Under the pieces are notes generated by a model. The model worked only from the letters and a program-made list of their open reading frames with translations, ran no database searches and had not been told where the DNA came from. Of a stretch of DNA of 64,000 nt, positions 1 to 8,700 are shown one piece after another. Numbering within the stretch: the stretch's first letter is position 1; each line of letters begins with the position of its first letter. The DNA is from Chitinophagaceae bacterium. GTDB lineage: Bacteria; Bacteroidota; Bacteroidia; Chitinophagales; Chitinophagaceae. Where the stretch lies: contig JAFKGQ010000008.1 of assembly GCA_017307755.1 (NCBI GenBank), forward strand, positions 186,001 to 250,000, read 5' to 3'. A program made the position numbers and the translations under genes.

Positions 1-1300
1 CATCCCTGCTGAGATCATATAGCTCTATAGTCGCATCAGGTTTGTCATGTACATACAGCCGGACGGCTTTCCACTTGCCCCATCGGACGGCCTGGCGCCC
101 TCCGTTCTCATGGAATTCCCAATACAGATAGGCATGTTGCTGCTGGCGGGCGCTATCACCCGACAGGGTAGACAGGATCGACACGCCATCCAATCCCCGC
201 ACTTTTTCCACACCCGCCAGCTGGGCGAACGTCGGATACAGATCCCAGAATGCTCCCGTAAACGTCGATGTCGTCCCCGCGCGTACCTTTCCCGGCCAAC
301 AGGCGATAAATGGAGTCCGGATACCCCCTTCATAAAGATCCCGTTTGATCCCTCGCAAAGGACCATTGCTGTCAAAAAAGTCGGGGTCGTTGCCTCCTTC
401 CCGGTGCGGGCCGTTGTCGCTGCTAAAGATTAACAATGTGTTGCCGGCAATACCCTGCCTCTCCAACTCAGCACGGATCTCACCGACATATTTGTCCAGC
501 CGGGCTACCATGGCCGCATAGGCCGCATGCGGGTAGGGCTCGAAAGCGGCTTTTTCAAATTTGGGTGTAGTCGCTTCGTCCCGGGGCTGCTCATGGAACT
601 TGCGAACATAATAGGCGTATACCTCGTCGTGCGGTACGCTCAACGCCGCATGCGGCAAGGTATAGGAGAGGTAAAGAAAGAATGGCCGGTCTGCCTGCGT
701 CCTCAACAACTCCATCGCATGTCGATGGATCAGATCAGCAGCGTAAATGGAATCCCCCGTCTTATTCGCATCGAGCGCTACACGCTGATCATTCTGCCAA
801 AGATGATCCGGGTAATAATTATGCGCCAGACGTTGACAATTGTAGCCGTAGAAAAAAGAGAACCCTTGTTTCAACGGTTCGCCCGAAGAGCCGGGATAGC
901 CCAGCCCCCATTTTCCAAGATCGGCCGTAAAATAGTCATGGTCCTGTAAAAGACGTGCAATGGTCACCGTGGAGTCCGGTAAAGGAAATTGTCCCTCGGG
1001 CTGTATTTCCCGATTGCCTCTGATAGGCGTATGCCCCGTGTGAAACCCCGTCATCAGACTGGCCCGTGACGGGGCGCATACCGTCGTACCCGCATAGAAC
1101 TGAGTAAATCGCATTCCGGCACGGGCCATCGCATCGATGTTCGGCGTTTCGATCTTTTGCTGTCCATAACATCCCAGATCACCATAACCAAGGTCGTCGG
1201 CAAGGATAAAAATAATATTGGGACGCGAGCCGGGGATCCTTTGCTGGGCGGAGGCAGACAGGGTCAGTGTCAAACAAGAGAAGAAGATAAATATACGCAT
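1..1300 (-). CDS. Secreted sulfatase (arylsulfatase family), 3' end cut by window
   Basis: The frame is open from the ATG at 1300 to the window edge, about 433 codons, so the C-terminus is missing. It starts with a signal peptide (MRIFIFFSCLTLTLSASAQ). The sulfatase N-terminal motif NIIFILADDLGYGDLGCYG follows, with the metal-binding Asp pair. The formylglycine signature CAPSR (C-x-P-S-R) lies near residue 73, so the Cys is expected to be oxidised by an anaerobic- or FGE-type maturase encoded elsewhere. Further on is SSDNGPHREGG, a typical sulfatase metal/substrate segment. AGGAG lies just upstream of the ATG. The family hydrolyses sulfate esters, often on host or algal glycans, in the periplasm or outside the cell; the substrate cannot be read here. 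No PUL genes flank it inside the window. Confidence 0.95.
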   Translation of the reverse strand, partial: MRIFIFFSCLTLTLSASAQQRIPGSRPNIIFILADDLGYGDLGCYGQQKIETPNIDAMARAGMRFTQFYAGTTVCAPSRASLMTGFHTGHTPIRGNREIQPEGQFPLPDSTVTIARLLQDHDYFTADLGKWGLGYPGSSGEPLKQGFSFFYGYNCQRLAHNYYPDHLWQNDQRVALDANKTGDSIYAADLIHRHAMELLRTQADRPFFLYLSYTLPHAALSVPHDEVYAYYVRKFHEQPRDEATTPKFEKAAFEPYPHAAYAAMVARLDKYVGEIRAELERQGIAGNTLLIFSSDNGPHREGGNDPDFFDSNGPLRGIKRDLYEGGIRTPFIACWPGKVRAGTTSTFTGAFWDLYPTFAQLAGVEKVRGLDGVSILSTLSGDSARQQQHAYLYWEFHENGGRQAVRWGKWKAVRLYVHDKPDATIELYDLSRD

Positions 1301-1353
1301 AGCTCCTAAAGATACTGATCAATTTATGTAAATTTATCCCAAACCTTTACCCA

Positions 1354-2310
1354 GTGGATACATTAACCCCGGACAAACAACTACTTATATATCTGGCCGA
1401 AGCTGGCATAGGGCAGTATAGGGACATATCCGGATTTTTAAATCAACATTTTGCATCTTCTGCCACAACCTCGCCTGCGGCATGGGAAAATTTAAAAAAT
1501 GTAACCCAATTTATATCTACCCTGGTTGAACACAAATTTATTCGTGTTGATTTTTCCGAACTTTCAAATGAGGAATATGTTGGTAATGGCTTCTTTTCGA
1601 CTCCAATAAAGGCCATGATATTAAGAGATGGAATGGAGTACATCTCGAAAAACAAAACAGAAACAACAGGAACACATGTACAGCTCAATGCCGAGAACAT
1701 ACATTATACAGGCAACATTGGGTATTCAAACAGATATTCAACACAAAGGTCAACGAGTGATAAGCAAAAGTCCGATCTCCCATCAAAAGTAAAAAAATGG
1801 ATCGCGGCAGCCGTAGCATTAGGCGTCGCTATTCCGACAATTATCATTGCCTGGAACAAACTTAAAACCAAGCCGGAACAGGAAAAGGTCGTAGCGCCAA
1901 ATGTCGATTCCCTGAAAAAGAAAGATTCAATACATCTGCGGGCAGACTTGCCAAAAACGATTGAAAATAAAAAATTGATAAAAAACCATCCCGATGCTGT
2001 CGATGCACTTATTCCGGCAAAAATAGAAGTCAACAGATACCACTATTCTGTCCCCTTGTCCAATGCGAACATTAATAGACTGTTGAACATCCTTCCGGAC
2101 AGATCTGTTCCTGTAAGTGTATGGTATTCCGACCAGGATAGTCTCATAGCGCAAAAGGTATTGAATTGGATAATAAAAAGGCAATTTGATGCGGAATTGC
2201 ATAGAAATGGGCAGCCGGTATGCGGTCAAATGCCTCCGAATTCATTTGCTTATCGCTATATATCTATTCAGACGGAGTCATTTTTATCTATATTTATCAA
2301 TTGCTTGTAA
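1354..2310 (+). CDS. AT-rich orphan protein with one transmembrane segment, unknown function
   Basis: This 318-aa protein starts at GTG (1354); no upstream ATG fits better. Residues 1 to about 110 look mostly helical and could form a winged-helix-like cytoplasmic domain (inference from residue pattern only). A low-complexity polar stretch follows, then one clear transmembrane helix at about residues 149-167 (WIAAAVALGVAIPTIIIAW), then a charged linker and a C-terminal region of about 100 residues. No catalytic motif was recognised. It has no signal peptide, so a single-pass protein with an inside N-terminus is likely. Base composition is visibly more AT-rich than the sulfatase and chitinase genes around it, which suggests horizontal acquisition. 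It stands alone and ends just before a strong bidirectional terminator. Confidence 0.75.
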   Translation: MDTLTPDKQLLIYLAEAGIGQYRDISGFLNQHFASSATTSPAAWENLKNVTQFISTLVEHKFIRVDFSELSNEEYVGNGFFSTPIKAMILRDGMEYISKNKTETTGTHVQLNAENIHYTGNIGYSNRYSTQRSTSDKQKSDLPSKVKKWIAAAVALGVAIPTIIIAWNKLKTKPEQEKVVAPNVDSLKKKDSIHLRADLPKTIENKKLIKNHPDAVDALIPAKIEVNRYHYSVPLSNANINRLLNILPDRSVPVSVWYSDQDSLIAQKVLNWIIKRQFDAELHRNGQPVCGQMPPNSFAYRYISIQTESFLSIFINCL

Positions 2311-2312
2311 AT

Positions 2313-2341
2313 AAAAAAACCGCCTTGCGGCGGTTTTTTTC
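2313..2341. terminator. Bidirectional intrinsic terminator between convergent genes
   Basis: A perfect GC stem (ACCGCC / GGCGGT with loop TTGC) is flanked by an A-run on the left and a T-run on the right. It can therefore end transcription of the + strand orphan gene and of the - strand chitinase. It fills the gap between their stop codons. Confidence 0.9.
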
Positions 2342-2345
2342 AAGC

Positions 2346-3713
2346 CTATTGATTGATCCCAAAAGCTTCCCATCCTTGCGCCACCGTCCGGGTACACGTC
2401 ATAGACTTTGTACCATTCTCGCTGGATATAAAAAGCCCGTTCGTGCTGCGAAGGCTGACCTTTCCATCCGGCGTGGGTATCCAGTCGAATATTTCCCAGG
2501 TGCCATAGCCGGCGCGGTTACAGGTGATGGGGTTATTCCCGTCTTCCGACGACACGTACTTGCTCATGCCTTGCAAAGCCACCTTTCCATAACCCGCATT
2601 TACTACCAGGAACTGCTCCCATGCCTGCGCCGTCGGCCGATTGCAATTCATAGCCTGTGTACCATTCTCACTGCTGACGTACAGGTTGTTGTTCCCTTTA
2701 AAAGTGACGGTGGTCCCCACAGGCGCACCCGTACTCAGAATGCCGCCCGCCGTCACCACCTGGTTTATGGCCGAGAGCAGGGAGTTTGCCCCCGTCGCAT
2801 CACCGGAGAGCTCCCAGATAGCAATACCACCGCCGACAGCCGCGGCATAGCTCGTCTTGCTTTTTATCGTGATGATACCATTATAGCCGATGCTGCCCGA
2901 CACATCCAATTGAGGGCTGCCGCCTCCGGAAAGAATGGTATTATAATTTACATACGCATCCGCCGAATTAGGGTCCTTGGATGAATCGTGACCGTAGAAG
3001 GGCACCCCAAGGATAGCCTTTGCCGGCGACAGACCCCGGTTCAACCAATAGCTCATACAACGGGCGCCCACTTCAAAAGTAGAATGCTGAAAATTGTTGT
3101 CGTCATAGGCCATGATCACCAGGTAGTCCGTCACGCTGAATACACCGTCCACCACATAATCGCCTCCATCCCCAATGACAGCGGCGCTCAACAGTTTACC
3201 GTTATTATGCAGGGCTGTGCTCAGCTGCTGCATCAACAATAGGAAATTATTTGCCTCCGTACCCACGCTGGGATATTCCCAGTCGATGTCCACCCCGTCC
3301 AGGTTGTACTGATTTGTAAAGCCGATCATGCTGTTGACAAACGCCGTCCTGTTGGCAGAGCTGGCTACGATACCGGAAAAGCCGCCCCCGCCACCTCCGC
3401 CGCCCACGGAGATCAGTGCTTTTACCCCGGCCGCATGCGCCGCGGTAACCATCGATGACAGCTTTGAAGGGTTGTCGATGGGCTGGTACCCGCCGGATGA
3501 GGTAGGGATCAAAAAAGCATAGTTGATATGTGTCAGCTTGGAGAACTGTACCTGGCTGACATCTCCTGCCCAGGTGGGCAGATAGCCGACTACCTTAAAA
3601 TTTGTCACCGCCCTTGGCGTCGTCGGAGCCGAAGGACCAGGGCTAACTTCCTTGTGACAGGACGATAGGATAAGCAAGACCGCTGCAAGGCAGGCCAACG
3701 TAATTGGTTTCAT
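2346..3713 (-). CDS. Lipoprotein GH18 chitinase with C-terminal fascin-like/beta-trefoil repeats
   Basis: This 455-aa protein has a lipoprotein signal (LSSC, lipidated Cys about 19). The catalytic motif DGVDIDWEYP is at about residues 139-148 with Glu146 as the acid/base, so the GH18 active site is intact. A run of glycines precedes it (ISVGGGGGGGGF), at the substrate-binding SxGG strand but unusually long. After the barrel (IAIWELSGD, about residue 300) a C-terminal region holds three related repeats built around YVSSENGT and W-E-x-F. This resembles a fascin-like or beta-trefoil carbohydrate-binding module. GH18 enzymes cleave chitin or related N-acetylglucosamine glycans. It is 28 bp downstream of the alginate-lyase-like gene and probably cotranscribed with it. 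Confidence 0.93.
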   Translation of the reverse strand: MKPITLACLAAVLLILSSCHKEVSPGPSAPTTPRAVTNFKVVGYLPTWAGDVSQVQFSKLTHINYAFLIPTSSGGYQPIDNPSKLSSMVTAAHAAGVKALISVGGGGGGGGFSGIVASSANRTAFVNSMIGFTNQYNLDGVDIDWEYPSVGTEANNFLLLMQQLSTALHNNGKLLSAAVIGDGGDYVVDGVFSVTDYLVIMAYDDNNFQHSTFEVGARCMSYWLNRGLSPAKAILGVPFYGHDSSKDPNSADAYVNYNTILSGGGSPQLDVSGSIGYNGIITIKSKTSYAAAVGGGIAIWELSGDATGANSLLSAINQVVTAGGILSTGAPVGTTVTFKGNNNLYVSSENGTQAMNCNRPTAQAWEQFLVVNAGYGKVALQGMSKYVSSEDGNNPITCNRAGYGTWEIFDWIPTPDGKVSLRSTNGLFISSENGTKSMTCTRTVAQGWEAFGINQ

Positions 3714-3741
3714 TGTAGATGAGGTTTATGGATGATAAAAA

Positions 3742-4890
3742 CTAAAGACCGGAAACATTAAAATGCGTATACGTGGTAAAACCCAGGAACGTATTGTCAT
3801 TCGGTACGCCCAGCGGGTCCTGCAGCTCTCTCAAATATTGAAGATTGCTGCTCTTATAATAATTGTAAGCCACTTCCGTACCTGGGAAAACAGGGCTGCT
3901 GGTGGAGCAGTAATTACACCCGGTGGATTGGTTGTAAGCCGCCCGCATAAAATCATATCCCGCACTGATCCTGCTGGAATTCAACGTCCAAAGGGAATTG
4001 TCGCCCTGGATACGAGCAAGCTCCGCCGCATAGGCATAGGCCGTCAGCGTATATTGATAATGCACACAATCCTGTCTGTCGCATAATTCAGGCAGTGTCC
4101 CATCTGAATAGATCACGGATGGCATCAGCGATACCAGAGCGTTATAGCCATTCTGATAGACCGTGGTGCTGTTGAGGAATATACCGATAGCCATTTTTGC
4201 ATAACCCGCCGAGGCATTCCAGTTATTGTTGTACTGCGGGATATTGTTGATATAATTGTTCTTTACCAGGTTCAGATAATTGGAGAATTGTGCAATGTCC
4301 GCGTCAGACCAGCCCGAACCCTGACCGTTGACTTTATAATACCGGATGATCTCTGCCGCGGCTACAAAGCTGGGGGTTGTCCAGGATGCCTCCAGCGCAG
4401 GCTGATTAGGATTGGACCCGGACAGGACATCGTATTTCTGAAAAGTATACGCCCAGCCGTTGAGAATACCGATAGCCTGACTGGCGTACGTAAAATTTCC
4501 CGTCTTGGTCCAGCGTAGGGCAAGCGCATATACCAGTTCGGCATCGCTGCGTATCTGGCTCTTGGACGGCGTCGTGGCTCCGTTGGACCCCACTACCACC
4601 GTCGAGTAGAAGGAAGTGGGGTAGGTGTGCGAGTTGATAAAGTCCAGCACCTTCTGATAGCTGGCGCTGCGCACCGCATCCCCTCCATTCACCTGACCGC
4701 CTACCAGGTCGAGACTTGCCTGGGTATTCAGCACGCCCGGATGAACAAAAGAAGTAATGGCTCTTGGAGTGGCGGAGGAGGTGCTCCCGGGCGCCGGAGC
4801 TTTGACGCCTTTTTCACATTGGAACAAGCAGGTCGATAAAACTACGAGGCCGACGCCCGTCAGCCACGAGTTAACGTTCTTTTTCTTCAT
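3742..4890 (-). CDS. Alginate-lyase-family lipoprotein (polysaccharide lyase, alpha/alpha toroid)
   Basis: This 382-aa protein has an N-terminal lipoprotein signal ending near LFQC (Cys about 25). The body matches the alginate-lyase superfamily helical toroid: SDAELVYALALRWTKTG early, EIIRYYKVNG in the middle, then NNNWNASAGYAKMAIGIF and DCVHYQYTLTAYAYAAELA. The Asn/His residues of the last two motifs are the usual catalytic positions in PL5/PL38-type lyases. Substrate (alginate or another uronic-acid polymer) cannot be decided from the sequence. It lies upstream of the GH18 gene in the same direction, so both may be a small secreted glycan-degrading operon. No transporter or SusCD pair is attached. 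Confidence 0.85.
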   Translation of the reverse strand: MKKKNVNSWLTGVGLVVLSTCLFQCEKGVKAPAPGSTSSATPRAITSFVHPGVLNTQASLDLVGGQVNGGDAVRSASYQKVLDFINSHTYPTSFYSTVVVGSNGATTPSKSQIRSDAELVYALALRWTKTGNFTYASQAIGILNGWAYTFQKYDVLSGSNPNQPALEASWTTPSFVAAAEIIRYYKVNGQGSGWSDADIAQFSNYLNLVKNNYINNIPQYNNNWNASAGYAKMAIGIFLNSTTVYQNGYNALVSLMPSVIYSDGTLPELCDRQDCVHYQYTLTAYAYAAELARIQGDNSLWTLNSSRISAGYDFMRAAYNQSTGCNYCSTSSPVFPGTEVAYNYYKSSNLQYLRELQDPLGVPNDNTFLGFTTYTHFNVSGL

Positions 4891-5287
4891 AGAATCTTTT
4901 TTATGGTTTCAGCCAAAGATATAGGCCGGTCATAGCCGCAAACAAGCCTGTGCATAACTTATCTACGAAAACGATTGCGCGTAGTCGTGAATATCAATTT
5001 GTTGTAACACGCGAGACTACTGCATATCTACTGCGTAAGAGTATAAGAAAGGGATGGGCTAAGAGTTTTCCAGTAAAAGGTCGAGATCAAGAAAATATTC
5101 GTAAGAAGAACTCTCATTTTTCAACCGATGCCTTCTCCGGCAGACCTTTCATTACAGATAGCCCCGAATCAGGTCTTTCCAGCATCGTCAGCATACCGGT
5201 GGGACTGGAAGTTTTATTTACGATAAGAGAAGATATAGAATGGCTGACAAGGCAGTTTTACGGATAATGGGTTTATGCGTGACGAAA
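4891..5287. other. Intergenic stretch, no supported gene
   Basis: About 400 bp lie between the lyase gene start and the 3' end of the small membrane protein gene. A 105-codon + strand frame (4950-5267) exists, but it begins at GTG, has a basic unstructured composition and shows no recognised motif. I see no terminator, RNA gene or mobile-element end. The region presumably contains the promoter of the lyase/chitinase pair. Confidence 0.5.
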
Positions 5288-5785
5288 TTATTTTATCAGC
5301 TTCCCACTGACATACCGCTGCTGTTGCAATATTTCTCCATTCTTATGGTAGGTCGTCCAAACGCTGTCCTTCTGCCCATTCTTCCAATAGCTTTTACTTC
5401 GGACCGCATTTGTGGTCATGTCATAGTACTCTGTCTTTACTTTGATCTCGTAACCGCCCACAGAATCGGTGGTTACGTTGTAACCATAAGAGATATCGGG
5501 GCGATCTATGTAATCACCCATGATGAGCATTCCTGAGATAATAAAAAGACTTCCATTGATGTACCACGTCTTTTTCAGCTGCCGGAAAAATAAGACCGAG
5601 GTCAATATGCTCAGTATAAATACACCCCAGATGGCTACCTTGATAGATGACATCAGGAAGGTAGCGGGCCGCTGTGCCCCGCCGGATGTATGATGCAATA
5701 GATAGGGTATGGCAATAATGTCGTAGACGAACACGATCAATAACCACGCGCCAGTGAGCGCCAAAGGAAAAAAAGTTTTCTTCAT
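5288..5785 (-). CDS. Small membrane protein with MORN/YwqK-like tail, candidate immunity protein
   Basis: This 165-aa protein has three probable transmembrane helices, at about residues 5-30, 48-66 and 75-95. The C-terminal part (about 115-165) has the Tyr-x-x-Gly/Asn-Gly pattern of MORN_2/YwqK repeats (YWKNGQKDSVWTTYHKNGE). Its ATG follows the stop codon of the RHS gene with no base between (TAA then ATG), so translation is probably coupled. Immunity genes for polymorphic toxins sit exactly here, and YwqK-like proteins are frequent RHS neighbours. A membrane location would suit protection against a lipid-attacking toxin. The immunity role is inference from position and type, not from homology to a proven immunity protein. 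Confidence 0.7.
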   Translation of the reverse strand: MKKTFFPLALTGAWLLIVFVYDIIAIPYLLHHTSGGAQRPATFLMSSIKVAIWGVFILSILTSVLFFRQLKKTWYINGSLFIISGMLIMGDYIDRPDISYGYNVTTDSVGGYEIKVKTEYYDMTTNAVRSKSYWKNGQKDSVWTTYHKNGEILQQQRYVSGKLIK

Positions 5786-8700
5786 TTAATTTACTTTAAT
5801 AAAATCTCCCTTGACAAATATATAAGTACCTTCTGAAAGGTTCTTGATCTGGTTTAAAAAGTCGAAAATAGAGTGGCCTTTCCCTTTCGTATTATCCATA
5901 CTCCTGGATTCGGCGCCTTCTTCTTCGGCAAAATGGCTGCCATAGATTTCACCGACCATTGTTTGATTTACCACCTGATCCCCGGCATTGTCGTACTGCT
6001 TTAATGAAGTTCCTTTCACAGCGTGCTGGATCTTTTTGAAATTCTGCTGGAAAGAAGCAAAGTCAAACTCCGTTATGCTGAGTCCCTGCGCCTGTTCAGG
6101 ATGCTTTCTCGCATAGTCGACCAGGGCCTGGATGAAGCCTTTCGCATAGGCGCCACCCATGCTGTGGGATATCACTTTAATAGTCTCCGTGATCACACCT
6201 CCGGATCTGGCTAAGGACGTTATGATCGCTTCGGCCTGCTTTTCCCCCTCTTCATATCCCACATTATACCTGAAAGCGGGGATCAGGTTCGGCGCTGTTC
6301 CCGCAGACGACAGATCAGGCTCCGATTTCCAGCTGTCGGTGCCGCCAACAGAGCCGTCTATATACATGGTATGTCTGTCATTGAAATGGTTCATCACATC
6401 TATATCGAAATTTTCATTTACTGTATACGTTTGCGTGTATGAGTAATTTTTCAATAAGGGGTAAGCAAAGTCAAAGCGTCCACCCGACTGGTAATAGACC
6501 TTCCTGGTTTTTGTAGTGACTTGACGCCAGTAGCTGCTGTTCCCTTGTTGATCTGGTGTTGCAAACCCGTTAATAAAGATCACGAGATGCCCATCAGGGT
6601 CGATGGCATTTACAGGCGTATTAAGCGCATAAACATACGGCGACTGGTTGACATATATTTCCGCTTTGGGATCCTGCACATGCCACCTTCCTATCTGTTG
6701 ATCGTACATCCTGGCCTCATAATCCGTCCACTCCAGGCCGCTGCCGTCTGAAAACTCTTTATTCTGCAACTCCTTACCGTTGTACCTGTATTTATTTTCC
6801 AGATAACCCGCTTTCAATGCCTTGTCACTGATCCCCGCCATAGTGAGTCCGAATGGATAGTAATGATTCTCCTCCATCAGGGGGCCAGCATAGTGCATAA
6901 TCGTCAGGTTGTCAAAAAAAACGTCCCAGTTGGGTGTAGCATTGCTGAGGTAAATATACAAATATCCGCTGGTTCTTATATTCACGGTGATTCCCAGTGG
7001 TGTTTGCAATCCTCCGGCAGTAGTTGTCCCGGCAGTAGCCACCTGCAGCGCTCCGCTCTGGCCCGCTGTGCTGACATATCCAAATTGGTTATCCAGCAGG
7101 ATCCAGTTCAGATAGGCATTGGGCTTGCCGGCGGCATTGCCGTTGTTATTGGTTAAGAAGCTGTTCAGCGGGATGGCCAATGGCGTGGACGGACCCGTGA
7201 GGTCGGCGAGCGTTCCGTGGGTAGCGCCTGACAGCGACACAATACCAGACGCCAGGGAGTTGATAATATCCGAAGCAGATAGTCTCTGACCGTTGGTCGC
7301 AGCCGATGAATTGAAATAGTAATTAGTGGCAATCGTCACTTTATCGCCACTCATGACCTTTAGAATTATGGCCGGCCCTACCTTCTGACCGTCGCCCCTC
7401 AGCCTGCTGATGCTATCGTTAGGGTTAGTGGTACCATAGTCCACAGGATAGCCGGGGGCGGAGTTGCGGGCATAGGCAGTGGTGGAGATGTTATAAAAGA
7501 TCTTGTTCTCCTTAGCCCGGTATGCGCCTTCCATCGTAGCCACATATTGCCCCGTATCGCGCTGGTCCGTCAATATTACTCTTGTATTGCCCAGGTGGTC
7601 CTTTTCGAAATAGTCAAACCGCTGCCTGAAGCTGCTGTCGCCATTCATATAGTGTTGCCAGAAATAACGGGTCCTCCCTTCCTCATGTGCTACAAATTGG
7701 ATTGTATCGTTCTGGTATTGAAATCCTTTTATATACATTGTGGTTACTTGTCTCACAGTATTAGCCGTGCTGTCCGTAACGATCTTCGCCCATTTATTGC
7801 CCATTGCATCGTACCTGTACACAATGTTACCCTTAGAGCTGCCGTCGGACTTCATCATGCGGATAGTATCGGGGAGGTTGAGGAAGTTGTAATGAATGCT
7901 CCTGATACCTTTGTTCTTATCAGACAGCAGGTTGCCGTTGCCATCATAACTGTAATCCGTGGTGGGGTCTTTGACGGCACCGTCATAATGAAAATCGCCT
8001 AGCAGGGAGCCGGCGTCATTTGCTGAATCATACACTTGCTGCAGCCGGTTGCTGCCTGTAAAGTAGGTATACTTCAGCCGGTCGATAAGCAATGATCCCC
8101 CGGGCTTATAGCCGGCCTGGGCCATCGTCTGTATATTCCCATCTGCATCGTAGGTGATATGCGGGACGCTGAAATCTATGGTTGCATTTTTGACATAAGC
8201 GCTGCCGTTATATTGGGTAAAGTCCGCCATACTGAGTCTGCTGACATTATCATAAGCAAAGTCATACTTCCGGCTGATACCGTCTCCCGCGCTTTTCCAA
8301 ACCATACCGGAAATATTCCCATTGAACTGTGGCACGCTGTATCCGGCAACGTTCCCGGCCGCATTGTCATAGCCCAGCTCCATGCCGAAATAATTTTGTG
8401 CTACCCCTGTCAGGTACCTTTTGTTGATCCCTGTCATCCATCCTCTGATGTTGTAATCATAGACCATGCTGTCCAGGTTATCCGAAAAATATTTAGCTTT
8501 TAGTAGGCCCAGCTCATTATATGTCATCGTGTCGATGCGGGCTTCAGGGCCGTCCATGATCTTTCGTGTGCTCAGCAGCCGGCCGGCGGCGTCATACGTA
8601 AATTTGGTCGTTACCAGGTGTCCCATTGGCATGGGAGGATTCTTTTTATGGTACAGCAGGTTGCGAAGCGTCTTACCAGAAAAATCATATTGTGTCCATT

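Noticed and set aside
4950..5267. 105-codon plus-strand frame in the gap before the lyase gene
   Set aside because: It starts at GTG, has no motif and no ribosome site, and its composition is unlike the neighbouring genes. No support beyond openness.
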